This document shows positions 28,575 to 38,086 of a stretch of 64,000 bases of DNA, piece after piece; positions within the stretch are counted from its first letter, which is position 1, and every line of letters begins with the position of its first letter. The stretch is from assembly GCF_000423205.1 (NCBI RefSeq), contig NZ_AUHN01000006.1:310001-374000 (forward strand). Direction: 5' to 3'. The position numbers and the translations under genes were made by a program. A model generated the notes under the pieces. That model searched no databases, had not been told where the DNA came from, and saw only the letters and a program-made list of their open reading frames with translations. This stretch comes from Jonesia quinghaiensis DSM 15701. GTDB taxonomy: Bacteria > Actinomycetota > Actinomycetes > Actinomycetales > Cellulomonadaceae.

Positions 28575-30305
28575 ATGGAACTTCAACAGCTGCGACCCAC
28601 GCTGATGGAGATTGCCCGCACCACACCACACGGTGCAGTTCGACGAGCACGCATCACCTCTACTGTGACGAAGGCTCTGAAAGATATGTGGCATGACGCC
28701 ACTCACCATGATCAAGACAACCGTGCCGCCGGAATGGCGTTAGTTGCGGTGGGGTCATTAGGGCGTGGTGATATGGGTGCGATGAGCGACCTTGACCTCC
28801 TCTTGGTATACGACGGAAACGTCGCTGATCCAGCCGCTGTTGAGGAAATAGCAAACCGATTGTGGTATCCGATCTGGGATGCAGGCATCGACCTTGATCA
28901 TTCAGTCCGGTCTCTCAACCAATGCCGCAAAGTCGCCTCCCACGACATCACCGCGGCAGTGGGCATGTTGAGCATGACCCATCTGTGCGGAGACAAGGAG
29001 GTCGCGAGTCGTGCATCGGCCGCTGTTTTGGCTGATTGGCGCAGCGCAGCGCGCACCCGTCTGACCGCACTACGCGCTTCCGCTAAGGTGCGTCAGGAAC
29101 GATTCGGTGAGGTGGCTTATTTGGTTGAACCGGATATCAAAGAAGCACGCGGCGGCCTGCGGGACGCACTATTACTGGATGCTCTAGCGGCATCATGGCT
29201 GACAGACCGTTCACATGGCGCGCTTGATGACGCTATCGCAGAACTCCTTGATGTCCGTGACGCGATCCATGTGGTCACTGGTCGACACGCAAATACGCTA
29301 CTCGCGGCGGACCGTGATGAAGTAGCCCAAGTCCTCCAACTCAACGATGGCGACCAGGTGACAGCGCATATTGCTGCTGCTGGTCGTCGCGTGTCGTTTG
29401 AGCTTGACGTGACGTTCCGCCGGGCGATGGGTGTTCTCTCGGGAGGGCAGGGAATATCGCGAACGCTCGTGATCCGGGGGCGTCGGAGCGCACCGAGACT
29501 ACGATATGTGGCACCCGACGTTGTGGAACTTGCAGGTGAACTGGCCCTCGCACCGCCAGATGGTGGGGTTCACGACCCCCTCGTTGCCTTGCGGATAGCT
29601 GCTGCATCAGCCAAAAGTGGTCTTCCGATCTCCGGTTCAGCAGTACCGGTACTTAGTGCCACTGCTGATCCGCCAACCCCGTGGTCACCTGAGGCGCGAG
29701 GGTTGTTTGAGACGTTATTGAGCTCTGGAAGTGCACTCATTGATGTCTGGGAGGTCCTTGATGTCGCTGGCCTACCCAGCAGATGGTTGCGTGGTTGGGA
29801 AGGGGTGCGCAATCGGCCACAACGAGCACCTGTTCACCGCCACACGGTTGATCGTCATCTCATTGAAGTTGTCAGCAGAACTCGATTGTGGAAGAGCAAA
29901 GTTGACTCACCCGTGACGCTGATGTTGGCGGCGCTCCTGCATGACATTGGTAAACAGCAGGGCATTGACGATCACTCCGTTGGGGGAGCTGAACTCGTTC
30001 CACAAATTCTTGAACCCTTAGGGTACGGTGCCAATGTTATTGCTGACGTCCGCATTCTTGTTGAACAGCACTTGATTTTGTCCCAACTGGCAACAACCCA
30101 GGACCCCCAAGACCCTGAGGTGATCGCTAAGGTTACGCAGGCGGTGCAGGGGCGGCGGGATATCTTAGAGATGCTCCGCGCATTGACAGAGGCAGACGCA
30201 TCATCTTTGGGGAGCGCTGCGTGGACGCGGTGGCGTGAACGACTCGTTGACGAGTTGTTCCACGGCGCCCTCCGCACCCTCTCTGACCGCCCCACAGGAA
30301 GCTAG
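28575..30305 (+). CDS. glnD: PII uridylyl/adenylyl-transferase GlnD, lacking ACT domains
   Basis: This 576-residue enzyme modifies and demodifies GlnK. The nucleotidyltransferase motif VGSLGRGDMGAMSDLDLLL is at residues ~59-75 and the HD hydrolase motif LLHDIGKQ near residue 455. The protein ends with the segment that in longer GlnD proteins directly precedes the two ACT domains, so the glutamine-sensing tail is absent. The stop is a single TAG with no frameshifted continuation: a hairpin (30313-30338) and ffh follow at once. AAGGGGG precedes the ATG at 28575. Confidence 0.88.
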   Translation: MELQQLRPTLMEIARTTPHGAVRRARITSTVTKALKDMWHDATHHDQDNRAAGMALVAVGSLGRGDMGAMSDLDLLLVYDGNVADPAAVEEIANRLWYPIWDAGIDLDHSVRSLNQCRKVASHDITAAVGMLSMTHLCGDKEVASRASAAVLADWRSAARTRLTALRASAKVRQERFGEVAYLVEPDIKEARGGLRDALLLDALAASWLTDRSHGALDDAIAELLDVRDAIHVVTGRHANTLLAADRDEVAQVLQLNDGDQVTAHIAAAGRRVSFELDVTFRRAMGVLSGGQGISRTLVIRGRRSAPRLRYVAPDVVELAGELALAPPDGGVHDPLVALRIAAASAKSGLPISGSAVPVLSATADPPTPWSPEARGLFETLLSSGSALIDVWEVLDVAGLPSRWLRGWEGVRNRPQRAPVHRHTVDRHLIEVVSRTRLWKSKVDSPVTLMLAALLHDIGKQQGIDDHSVGGAELVPQILEPLGYGANVIADVRILVEQHLILSQLATTQDPQDPEVIAKVTQAVQGRRDILEMLRALTEADASSLGSAAWTRWRERLVDELFHGALRTLSDRPTGS

Positions 30306-30312
30306 CGACACC

Positions 30313-30338
30313 TCGCGGGCCATCAACATGGCCCGCGA
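30313..30338. terminator. Hairpin after glnD
   Basis: Perfect 11-bp arms TCGCGGGCCAT and ATGGCCCGCGA enclose CAAC, 8 bp after the glnD stop. No T-run follows. Confidence 0.6.
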
Positions 30339-30413
30339 AAGTGTATGTGAGCGCCTGTGGCAGGTAGGCTAGGTGTCAATAGTTTTTACGTCTTTGCGAG
30401 TCAAGGGAAGCAC

Positions 30414-31988
30414 GTGTTTGCAACGCTGTCTGATCGGCTGACATCAACATTTAAGAATCTGCGCTCAAAAGGACGCTTGTCTGAGGCAGATATCGACGCC
30501 ACGATCCGTGAGATCCGGCGTGCACTGCTTGATGCAGACGTCGCGGTCTCGGTGGTGCGGGACTTCACAGGGGCGATCCGAGAACGGTCTTTGTCCTCAG
30601 AGGTTTCGTCTGCACTCAATCCTGCCCAGCAGGTCGTGAAGATCGTCAACGAGGAACTCGTATCGATTTTGGGTGGCGCGAGCCGTCCCCTCCAATTCGC
30701 GAAAAATGGCCCAACAGTCATCATGTTGGCGGGTCTGCAGGGTGCCGGTAAAACGACTCTGGCTGGGAAGCTTGCGCTACATCTAAAAAGCAAGGGACAC
30801 ACCCCTATTCTCGTTGCTGCTGACTTGCAGCGGCCCAACGCTGTTCAGCAACTCAAGGTTGTTGGTGAACGGGCCGGTGCGCCTGTCTATGCGCCGCATC
30901 CTGGGAATATGGGGGAGGGGGCTACCCCCGGTCTTTCCGCCGGTGATCCGGTTGCTATTGCCCGTGCCGGGTATGAGACCGCTAAGGTCCGTCAACATGA
31001 TGTTGTCATTGTCGACACCGCCGGGCGGCTCGGTGTTGATGCAGAACTGATGAAGCAAGCATCGGATATCCGCGATGCTATTTCTCCGCATGAGATTCTC
31101 TTTGTCATTGACGCAATGATCGGGCAGGACGCTGTTGCCACAGCGCAAGCGTTCGCCGAAGGTGTGAACTTCACTGGTGTCGTGCTATCGAAACTTGATG
31201 GCGATGCTCGTGGTGGTGCAGCCCTCTCGGTCGCGCATGTCACTGGGCGACCAATCTTGTTCGCTTCTACCGGTGAAAAACTCACTGACTTTGAGGTATT
31301 CCACCCCGATCGTATGGCGTCACGCATCCTCGATATGGGTGACGTGCTCACTCTCATTGAGCAGGCGGAGAAAGCCTTCGATTCTGGTGAAGCCGAACGC
31401 ATGGCACAGAAGGTCGCGGATGGTAAGGACTTCACCCTCTCCGACTTCCTCGTGCAAATGCAGCAACTTCGCAACATGGGATCCATGAAAAAAATGTTGG
31501 GCATGTTGCCTGGCATGGGGCAGATGCGTGAGGCTCTCGATAACTTTGACGAGCGTGAAGTCAACCGCATAGAGGCGATCATCCAGTCGATGACACCCGC
31601 TGAACGCGAGAACCCCAAAGTTATTAACGGTTCGCGACGTGCACGCATTGCCAAGGGGTCTGGAACCACAGTTCAAGAGATCAACCAACTGTTGCAACGT
31701 TTTGACGGCGCTCAAAAAATGATGCGACAGATGGCAAAGGCTGGCCCTGCAGGGGCTGCGATGCCAGGCATGGGCAAGATGCCTGGTGTTGGCAAGCGTG
31801 CTGGTGCCCGTCAGCCCAAGAAAGACAAAAAACTCACTCCTCAACAGCGTGCAGCCTTGGCACGTAAGAAAGCCAAAGAGGAAGCTCAGGGCGCGTCAGC
31901 GCCTGGCTCCGCTTTTGGAGTGAAGCAGGACGTTGACCCGGCGTCACTACAACTCCCCTCGGGTTTTGATAAATTCCTTGGCAAGTGA
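30414..31988 (+). CDS. ffh: Signal recognition particle protein
   Basis: This 524-residue SRP54 protein binds signal peptides and 4.5S RNA. NG domain motifs are GLQGAGKTT (near 108), DTAGRLGVD and KLDGDARGG. The Met-rich M domain contains MKKMLGMLPGMG and the RNA-binding SGTTVQEINQLL region. The C terminus has a Lys-rich linker and tail. The GTG at 30414 gives the standard N terminus MFATLSDRLT and follows AAGGGAAG. A small Met/Gly/Lys-rich segment near residues 440-480 is typical of actinobacterial Ffh. Confidence 0.95.
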   Translation: MFATLSDRLTSTFKNLRSKGRLSEADIDATIREIRRALLDADVAVSVVRDFTGAIRERSLSSEVSSALNPAQQVVKIVNEELVSILGGASRPLQFAKNGPTVIMLAGLQGAGKTTLAGKLALHLKSKGHTPILVAADLQRPNAVQQLKVVGERAGAPVYAPHPGNMGEGATPGLSAGDPVAIARAGYETAKVRQHDVVIVDTAGRLGVDAELMKQASDIRDAISPHEILFVIDAMIGQDAVATAQAFAEGVNFTGVVLSKLDGDARGGAALSVAHVTGRPILFASTGEKLTDFEVFHPDRMASRILDMGDVLTLIEQAEKAFDSGEAERMAQKVADGKDFTLSDFLVQMQQLRNMGSMKKMLGMLPGMGQMREALDNFDEREVNRIEAIIQSMTPAERENPKVINGSRRARIAKGSGTTVQEINQLLQRFDGAQKMMRQMAKAGPAGAAMPGMGKMPGVGKRAGARQPKKDKKLTPQQRAALARKKAKEEAQGASAPGSAFGVKQDVDPASLQLPSGFDKFLGK

Positions 31989-31991
31989 CCG

Positions 31992-33083
31992 ATGACCCAG
32001 TCGCAACGGTGGCGCTTACGTGGCCGAATCATTCTTGATGATGGTAGTGAGCGCCCCGAGGCTTGGGTCGTTGGTGGAAAGTTATCTTTGACTGCTGTCA
32101 GTGGCGATGTCACCACCCTTGATGGTGTCTTCCTTCCCGGACTCGTTGATATGCACTGTCACATTGGCTTGGACGCCCACGGAGCAACAACTCCCGAAAT
32201 TGCTTATCAGCAAGCGGTTGTCAATCGGGATTCAGGGGTTTTGCTGGTGCGCGATGCTGGTTCTGCCCTTGATACGTCATGGCTGCAAAGTCGCACTGAT
32301 GTTCCCCACATCATCAGATGCGGGCAGCATATCGCTCGTCCGCGGCGCTATCTCAAGGATTTCGCTTCAGAGATCGATCAGTCGGATCAGTTACCTGCTG
32401 AGATGGATCGACAAGCGAGGCGTGGTGATGGTTGGGTCAAGATTGTTGCGGACTGGATTGAACGAGAACACGGCGATCTCGCACCATTGTGGAGACCACA
32501 GGATCTGGCTGCTGGAGTCGCCCGCGCTCATGCTGCTGGTGCCAGAGTTACTGCCCATACTTTCGCGACGGAATCGGTCGGGGCGCTCCTCGATGCAGGT
32601 ATTGATTGCTTGGAACATGGAACTGGTATGTCAGAAGAGCACATGCGTCGTGCTGCGGAAGCCGGAATTCCAGTTGTCCCAACGCTGCTACAAATCGAGA
32701 GGTTTGACCAGATCGCTGCGCAAGGTGAGCATCGCTTCCCTGATTTTGCTCTCAGGATGCGGCGCATGCACGCGCAGCGTCGCGAGCAGGTCCACGCGCT
32801 CCACGCCTTAGGGGTTTCGCTCTTTGTCGGTACTGACGCTGGCGGCAGTATCGCCCATGGTCGTATCGCTGATGAGTGTGCAGCTCTTGTAGAGGCCGGT
32901 ATTCCTTCTGAACAGGTCACTGCTTCAGCGTCGTGGCAGTCTCGCCAGTACCTTGGTCGTCCTGGAATGCGCGAAGGTGAGGTTGTACAAGCGGTCCGAT
33001 ACGCGGATGACCCTCACCTCGATATCACGGCTCTTAGGTCGCCAACGACGATTATTACTCACGGCGTCCTTCAGCTCGTGTAG
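31992..33083 (+). CDS. Amidohydrolase-family protein
   Basis: This 363-residue metal-dependent hydrolase resembles imidazolonepropionase-like amidohydrolases. Metal-site motifs are DMHCHIGL, the middle WVKIVADW (Lys), VTAHTF, LEHG and the late FVGTDAG. It starts 3 bp after ffh, and the same arrangement recurs between ffh and rpsP in related actinobacteria. The substrate is unknown; metabolite clearance is possible but unproven. Confidence 0.8.
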   Translation: MTQSQRWRLRGRIILDDGSERPEAWVVGGKLSLTAVSGDVTTLDGVFLPGLVDMHCHIGLDAHGATTPEIAYQQAVVNRDSGVLLVRDAGSALDTSWLQSRTDVPHIIRCGQHIARPRRYLKDFASEIDQSDQLPAEMDRQARRGDGWVKIVADWIEREHGDLAPLWRPQDLAAGVARAHAAGARVTAHTFATESVGALLDAGIDCLEHGTGMSEEHMRRAAEAGIPVVPTLLQIERFDQIAAQGEHRFPDFALRMRRMHAQRREQVHALHALGVSLFVGTDAGGSIAHGRIADECAALVEAGIPSEQVTASASWQSRQYLGRPGMREGEVVQAVRYADDPHLDITALRSPTTIITHGVLQLV

Positions 33084-33181
33084 CGTCGCGGTTGAGCCTT
33101 TGTCAGCGGGGATGCAGGCACGGAGAATCGTGATGTGACCAAGATCTTTGGGGTTTGACGGTCTTTCGTCCACGCTGGTGG

Positions 33182-33210
33182 TGGAACAGGCCCTGAGGTT
33201 CTGGCATAAT
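33182..33210 (+). promoter_or_regulatory. Candidate promoter of the rpsP operon
   Basis: CATAAT (33205-33210, five of six to consensus) lies 17 bp after TGGAAC (33182-33187, weak -35), about 125 bp before rpsP. The 253-bp gap between the amidohydrolase and rpsP otherwise shows no gene. Confidence 0.4.
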
Positions 33211-33336
33211 CAGTCTCTGTACTCGACTGTTCTGGCCCCTCTCACCAGAAGATGTTGTGTCCGGGTGACGTCTCGATGGCTGTCCCCAAATCATCGTGAA
33301 CTCACCACTCCATCCGAAACAGGAGCGTCCACTCAA

Positions 33337-33750
33337 GTGGCAGTTAAGATTCGTCTCAAGCGCATGGGTAAGATCCGTGCACCGTACTACCGTGTTGTTG
33401 TTGCTGATTCACGCACTCGTCGTGACGGCCGCGCAATCGAAGAAATCGGTAAGTACCACCCAACCGAAAACCCTTCCTTCATTGAGATCGACTCAGAGCG
33501 TGCACAGCACTGGCTCTCTGTTGGTGCTCAGCCCACCGAGCAGGTTCTGAACTTGCTAAAGATCACCGGTGACTGGCAGAAGTTCAAGGGCCTTCCAGGC
33601 GCTGAGGGTCGCCTGAAGACCAAAGACGCCAAGGTAGACCCAGCAACGGTTATCTCCCAGGTGAATGACGACGCTGAGAAGGTTAAGGCTAAGGCAGCGG
33701 AGAACAAGGCATCTGAGCCTGCAGCAGAAGAAGCATCGGACGAAGCCTGA
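33337..33750 (+). CDS. rpsP: 30S ribosomal protein S16
   Basis: This 137-residue protein opens [18 protein letters not shown], the S16 signature. The conserved domain ends near residue 85; a Lys/Ala/Glu-rich tail of ~50 residues follows, as in other actinobacteria. The GTG at 33337 is the homologous start; AGGAG is 11 nt upstream. It overlaps the KH-protein gene by one base (TGATG). Confidence 0.95.
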   Translation: MAVKIRLKRMGKIRAPYYRVVVADSRTRRDGRAIEEIGKYHPTENPSFIEIDSERAQHWLSVGAQPTEQVLNLLKITGDWQKFKGLPGAEGRLKTKDAKVDPATVISQVNDDAEKVKAKAAENKASEPAAEEASDEA

Positions 33751-33989
33751 TGTTGTCAGAAGCTCTCGAGCACCTAGTACGGGGTATCGTCGACAACCCC
33801 GATGATGTGACCGTTCGTGCGAAGCATTTGCGTCGCGGCGAACTCCTCGAGGTGCGTGTGCATCCCGAAGACCTTGGTCGAGTCATTGGCCGGTCAGGAC
33901 GTACAGCTCGCGCGCTTCGCACTGTCGTTGGAGCATTGGCTGGTGACAATTCCGTCCGCGTGGACGTTGTTGACGTCGACCGTCGGTGA
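33750..33989 (+). CDS. KH-domain RNA-binding protein (KhpA-like)
   Basis: This 79-residue single KH domain has the GRxGRTARALR loop (VIGRSGRTARALR). It belongs to the YlqC/KhpA family, which sits between rpsP and rimM in many Gram-positive bacteria and is implicated in RNA binding and cell-envelope control. Translational coupling to rpsP is evident from the TGATG junction. Confidence 0.92.
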   Translation: MLSEALEHLVRGIVDNPDDVTVRAKHLRRGELLEVRVHPEDLGRVIGRSGRTARALRTVVGALAGDNSVRVDVVDVDRR

Positions 33990-34009
33990 TCTCTCACGAT
34001 TGACCTTCT

Positions 34010-34045
34010 CAAGAGGCTCGGCCACGTTTGTGGCCGAGCCTCTTG
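34010..34045. terminator. Hairpin between the KH gene and rimM
   Basis: Perfect 16-bp arms 34010-34025 and 34030-34045 have a GTTT loop. No T-run follows. It lies in a conserved ribosomal cluster, so it may attenuate rather than end transcription. Confidence 0.6.
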
Positions 34046-34069
34046 ACGTAGAAACACAAAAGGACTGGT

Positions 34070-34660
34070 ATGCAACTCCGCATTGGGACACTCGGTAAAG
34101 CACACGGCCTCAAAGGCGAAGTGAGCGTGATTGTTCGTACTGATAATCCGGAAGAACGCTTGGCAGTAGGTGAAGTACTAGCTACCGAACCGCAAGAGCG
34201 TGGCCCACTCACTGTCGTGACGAGCCGACGGGCCCAGGGCCGGTGGTATGTGCGTTTTGCTGGCATCGATGGGCGCACAGCGGCAGAAAACCTTCGCGGC
34301 ACTGAACTCGTTGTGGACATTGATTCTTCCGATGAGGAAGATGCTTGGTATATCCACGAGCTCACCGGACTTGAGGTGCGGAACCTTGACGGTGACGTGG
34401 TGGGAACCGTTGTCGACCTTGAGCACTTTCCTGCTCAAGATGCCCTTGTTCTGAAAGAAGTGGGTGGGGAGCGCGTCTATCTTCCCTTCATTACCAAGTT
34501 TGTGCCGGTGGTCGACATTGCGGGTGGGTTCATTACCATCGACCCACCTGGTGGGTTGCTCTCTACGGACAGTGCGAGGCTTGTGGTGGTCCAAGATTCT
34601 GAAGGGTCTGTAGATCACGCGGAGCAGGATGATGCTGAGGAGAGGGACGAGAACTCGTGA
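34070..34660 (+). CDS. rimM: 16S rRNA processing protein
   Basis: This 196-residue assembly factor for the 30S head binds S19. It has the N-terminal RimM barrel (RIGTLGKAHGLKGEV) and the C-terminal PRC-barrel (LTGLEVRNLDGDVVG), then an acidic tail. AAAGGA precedes the ATG. The stop overlaps the GTG of trmD (GTGA). Confidence 0.94.
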   Translation: MQLRIGTLGKAHGLKGEVSVIVRTDNPEERLAVGEVLATEPQERGPLTVVTSRRAQGRWYVRFAGIDGRTAAENLRGTELVVDIDSSDEEDAWYIHELTGLEVRNLDGDVVGTVVDLEHFPAQDALVLKEVGGERVYLPFITKFVPVVDIAGGFITIDPPGGLLSTDSARLVVVQDSEGSVDHAEQDDAEERDENS

Positions 34661-35472
34661 ACATCGACGTTGTCACGATCTTTCCTGACTATCTGGCACC
34701 TCTGAATCTTTCGCTGGTAGGCAAGGCTCGCCAAGAGGGCGTTGTTGATATTGCCGTTCATGATCTTCGGGAGTGGACTACTGATCGTCACCGCACGGTG
34801 GATGACACCCCTATCGGGGGCGGTGCAGGGATGGTCATGAAGCCCGATGTGTGGGCGTTAGCCCTTGACGATCTTGTGGATCCAGCTACCCCCCAAGAAA
34901 ATCGCGACACGGTGATTGTTATCCCCACCCCATCGGGACGAACGTTCACCCAGGCACTAGCGCACGAACTTGCCTTAGCCTCTCATCTTGTTTTTGCTTG
35001 TGGGCGTTATGAGGGTATCGATGCGCGTGTAGCTGAGCACTACCGTGGCCAAGGCGTTCGGGTAGAAGAGCTATCCATCGGTGACTACGTGCTTAATGGC
35101 GGTGAAGTTGCCTCAATGGTGATGATCGAAGCTATCGCCCGACTAGTGCCCGGGGTTGTCGGGAACCCAGAATCACTGGTCGAAGAATCTCATGGTGCAG
35201 CAGGTTTGCTGGAATATCCGGTATATACGCGCCCGCCTCAATGGCGTGACACTTCTGTTCCAGAGATTCTTCTGAGTGGTCATCATGCAAAGATTGCCCG
35301 GTGGCGCAGAGATCAAGCTCTTCAAAAAACTGCGGTAAAGCGTCCTGACATGATTGCGCTCCTTGATGTGTCAGCGCTGGATCGCCACGACCGTATGGTG
35401 CTCGAAGAACATGGTTGGACTGTGACGTCCGACGGTAAATTGGTTTACTCCCCAGCTGCTGTGACAGAATAG
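34657..35472 (+). CDS. trmD: tRNA (guanine-37-N1)-methyltransferase
   Basis: This 271-residue SPOUT enzyme makes m1G37 from SAM. Visible are IDVVTIFPDYL, GGGAGMVMKPD, the knot region CGRYEGIDARV and LSIGDYVLNGGE, which binds SAM, and the C-terminal tRNA-binding domain. The start is GTG at 34657, overlapping rimM. Confidence 0.95.
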   Translation: MNIDVVTIFPDYLAPLNLSLVGKARQEGVVDIAVHDLREWTTDRHRTVDDTPIGGGAGMVMKPDVWALALDDLVDPATPQENRDTVIVIPTPSGRTFTQALAHELALASHLVFACGRYEGIDARVAEHYRGQGVRVEELSIGDYVLNGGEVASMVMIEAIARLVPGVVGNPESLVEESHGAAGLLEYPVYTRPPQWRDTSVPEILLSGHHAKIARWRRDQALQKTAVKRPDMIALLDVSALDRHDRMVLEEHGWTVTSDGKLVYSPAAVTE

Positions 35473-35599
35473 TGACTTGGTGTGTGCCATTGCCTTTCTG
35501 CCATGGGGGAGAGCGACCGGCTACAACGCGCCATCATTTGACAATGCGGGGTCATTCCCGCCAGATCGTGCCTGACCTGTGGCAGGGCGAGGAGAAAAC

Positions 35600-35956
35600 A
35601 TGCAGAAGCTTGACTTCGTGACCGAGAGCGCACTGCGCTCAGACCTTCCTGCTTTCCGTGCCGGTGACACTGTGCGCGTTAACGTGAAGGTTGTTGAAGG
35701 AACCCGTTCCCGTATCCAGGCCTTCCAGGGCATCGTCATCCGCCGTCAGGGTGGCGGAATCGCTGAGACCTTTACTGTTCGTAAGATCAGCTTCGGAACG
35801 GGTGTGGAGCGTACGTTCCCAGTACACACACCTAGCATCGAGTCCATCGAGCTGCTGTCGCGCGGTGACGTGCGTCGTGCAAAGCTTTACTACTTGCGTA
35901 AGCTCCGTGGCAAGGCTGCGAAGATCAAGGAAAAGCGCGACAACATCACTAAGTGA
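35600..35956 (+). CDS. rplS: 50S ribosomal protein L19
   Basis: This 118-residue protein carries the L19 texts [25 protein letters not shown] and [21 protein letters not shown] stands 6 nt before the ATG at 35600. A 127-bp leader separates it from trmD. Confidence 0.96.
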   Translation: MQKLDFVTESALRSDLPAFRAGDTVRVNVKVVEGTRSRIQAFQGIVIRRQGGGIAETFTVRKISFGTGVERTFPVHTPSIESIELLSRGDVRRAKLYYLRKLRGKAAKIKEKRDNITK

Positions 35957-35982
35957 TCGTGACCGACGCAGCATAGAACGCA

Positions 35983-36016
35983 ACACAGGGCGGCCCCAGA
36001 TGGGGCCGCCCTGTGT
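35983..36016. terminator. Terminator hairpin after rplS
   Basis: Perfect 16-bp arms ACACAGGGCGGCCCCA (35983-35998) and 36001-36016 have a 2-nt loop, 26 bp after the stop. No T-run, as with most hairpins in this window. Confidence 0.75.
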
Positions 36017-36114
36017 CGTAAACTAAGACCGCACTGTCCAACAGGTGCGCCTTCCCGCGGTACCGGGACAGGTTTAGGTGGGACAATTATTCGGCAAGGA
36101 ATGGCAGGGAACGA

Positions 36115-36828
36115 GTGAGTCAAGGAAACGCCAACACTGACAATCCGCCGGGCCCTGGGAAGTTGTCGCTCCTCAAAGAAACGGCAATCATTGTCGTCAG
36201 TGCTTTGGTTTTGTCGTGGATCATCAAAACTTTCCTTGTCCAAGCGTTCTATATTCCCTCAAGTTCCATGGAAGACACGCTTCAGGTAAACGATCGCATC
36301 CTGGTGTCAAAGATGACGCCAACGGTGTTCGACATAAACCGTGGCGATATCGTGGTGTTTACAGACCCAGGCGGTTGGCTCGATGGGTACGTAACTCAGG
36401 ACACCCCGGGTCAGAACGCTGTACGTTCGGTGTTGACATTCATTGGTATCCTCCCGCAGGATGCTGGAAATCACCTTGTTAAACGCGTTATCGGCCTGCC
36501 TGGCGATACTGTGGTGTGCTGTGATGCTGACGGAAATCTCACGGTAAACGATGAACCAATCGTGGAAAGTTACCTCAAAGATGGTGTCGCGCCTTCAGCG
36601 GTAGATTTTGATGTTGTCGTACCGGACGATGCATTGTGGGTACTGGGAGACAACAGATCAGACTCTGGGGATTCGCGCTACAACATGGGTAAGCCAGGTG
36701 GTGGATTTGTGCCAGTCGATAATGTTGTTGGTACTGCCTTTGTCACAATGTGGCCATTCGATCGCTTGACGTGGCTTGGTAATCCTGAAGAGGTCTTTGA
36801 CAATGTTCCTGCGCCTGCAGGCAAGTGA
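36115..36828 (+). CDS. lepB: Signal peptidase I
   Basis: This 237-residue membrane serine protease removes Sec/Tat signal peptides. After a short polar N terminus comes one membrane helix (residues ~22-42). The catalytic Ser is in PSSSMEDTL (about residue 51) and the catalytic Lys in LVKRVIGLPGD (about 123). GDNRSDSGDSR is the box E motif. The GTG at 36115 follows AGGGA. Confidence 0.94.
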   Translation: MSQGNANTDNPPGPGKLSLLKETAIIVVSALVLSWIIKTFLVQAFYIPSSSMEDTLQVNDRILVSKMTPTVFDINRGDIVVFTDPGGWLDGYVTQDTPGQNAVRSVLTFIGILPQDAGNHLVKRVIGLPGDTVVCCDADGNLTVNDEPIVESYLKDGVAPSAVDFDVVVPDDALWVLGDNRSDSGDSRYNMGKPGGGFVPVDNVVGTAFVTMWPFDRLTWLGNPEEVFDNVPAPAGK

Positions 36829-36846
36829 AGTGAACGCCACTCAACT

Positions 36847-37761
36847 ATGACCGACGAACCTAACGCACTTTTTGATGTGAGTTTCCCCGTGCCTCCAGCA
36901 ACACCTGGTGTCCATGACATCGAACACGAGCCAACTCTAGATATATCGATCGAGTCCTCACTGATCAAGGGGGATGAGTTCGCTAGTGACCGGGAAGAGG
37001 TCGACGCGGACAATCTGCACGCAACCCACGTGCGTGCACGAAAGAGTCCTCGTGTTTTTGCTGACCTCACCCATGAGCGCTCTCTTTTTGATCGCGGTGC
37101 CCGGCTGATTGCTGGTGTGGATGAGGTAGGTCGCGGCGCTCTGGCAGGTCCAGTGGCTGTTGGAGTGTGCGTCATTGATGCTGGAACCCAGCCCCCGCCC
37201 GTTGGGCTCACCGACTCAAAAGAACTTTCTCCTGAAGCTCGTGAACTTTTTGTTCCGATGATCCACGGGTGGTCAGTAGATCACGCGGTGGGGATCGCCG
37301 ATTCCTCTGAAATAGATGCGATCGGGATTATCGGCGCTCTACGCCTTGCTGGGCAGCGGGCGCTTGGGGAAATTATGCAACGCATCGGCCCCGTTGACAC
37401 CGTGCTCCTCGACGGGTCGCATGACTGGTTAACTGAACCCGAACAAGACCTATTCGACGCAGTGACCAGTGAACCTCAACCGATTGAGGGATACATCGAA
37501 CCTCGTGTGGTGACCCGCGTCAAAGCGGACCTTGCCTGTGCAAGTGTCTCTGCAGCATCAATCATCGCCAAAGAATATCGAGATGCGATGATGCGTGACC
37601 TAGACCGTGACCACCCCCAGTATGGGTGGGTGACGAACAAAGGCTATGCCTCTTCAGGGCACACGTATGCTCTCAGTACCTTAGGCCCCACCCCCTATCA
37701 CCGAGTCTCATGGAACCTGCCCGGCGTGGATCCAGCAGCACACGCCACAGATAAGGCATGA
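36847..37761 (+). CDS. rnhB: Ribonuclease HII with N-terminal extension
   Basis: This 304-residue RNase HII removes ribonucleotides and RNA primers from DNA. Catalytic acidic residues lie in GVDEVGRGALAGP (about residues 90-102), LLDG and the later KADLACASVSAASI region. The catalytic domain begins ~60 residues later than usual; the extra N-terminal part is acidic and Pro-rich with no motif. The ribosome site at 36847 is weak, and an in-frame GTG at 37030 could shorten it. The order lepB-rnhB-DUF2469 is conserved. Confidence 0.9.
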   Translation: MTDEPNALFDVSFPVPPATPGVHDIEHEPTLDISIESSLIKGDEFASDREEVDADNLHATHVRARKSPRVFADLTHERSLFDRGARLIAGVDEVGRGALAGPVAVGVCVIDAGTQPPPVGLTDSKELSPEARELFVPMIHGWSVDHAVGIADSSEIDAIGIIGALRLAGQRALGEIMQRIGPVDTVLLDGSHDWLTEPEQDLFDAVTSEPQPIEGYIEPRVVTRVKADLACASVSAASIIAKEYRDAMMRDLDRDHPQYGWVTNKGYASSGHTYALSTLGPTPYHRVSWNLPGVDPAAHATDKA

Positions 37762-37768
37762 TGAGACG

Positions 37769-38068
37769 GTGAGTGCCGAAGAGCTTGAGAACTATGAAAC
37801 CGATATGGAGCTCGCGCTATACCGTGAGTACCGAGACGTCGTCCATCTGTTCTCCTACGTGGTAGAAACAGAGCGGCGCTTTTACCTCGCTAATAGTGTC
37901 GACCTCGACGTGAAATCTGCAGCTGGAGAAGTCTACTTTGAGGTGAAGCTTGCAGACGCTTGGGTGTGGGACGTGTACCGCTCTAAGAGGTTCGTCAAGT
38001 CAGTGCGGGTCGTGACGTTCAAAGACGTCAACATTGAAGAACTCACACCAGCGGAAATTTCCTTGTAG
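37769..38068 (+). CDS. DUF2469 family protein
   Basis: This 99-residue, highly conserved actinobacterial protein opens SAEELENYETDMEL and contains LFSYVVETERRFYLAN. Function is unknown. The start is a GTG 7 bp after rnhB, with which it is almost always linked. A long palindrome follows. Confidence 0.9.
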   Translation: MSAEELENYETDMELALYREYRDVVHLFSYVVETERRFYLANSVDLDVKSAAGEVYFEVKLADAWVWDVYRSKRFVKSVRVVTFKDVNIEELTPAEISL

Positions 38069-38086
38069 CCGCTGCACCCTTGTCCA

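Noticed and set aside
30992-31669. 225-codon minus-strand ORF over ffh
   Set aside because: Complement of the conserved Ffh G and M domains; Ser/Arg-rich shadow product.
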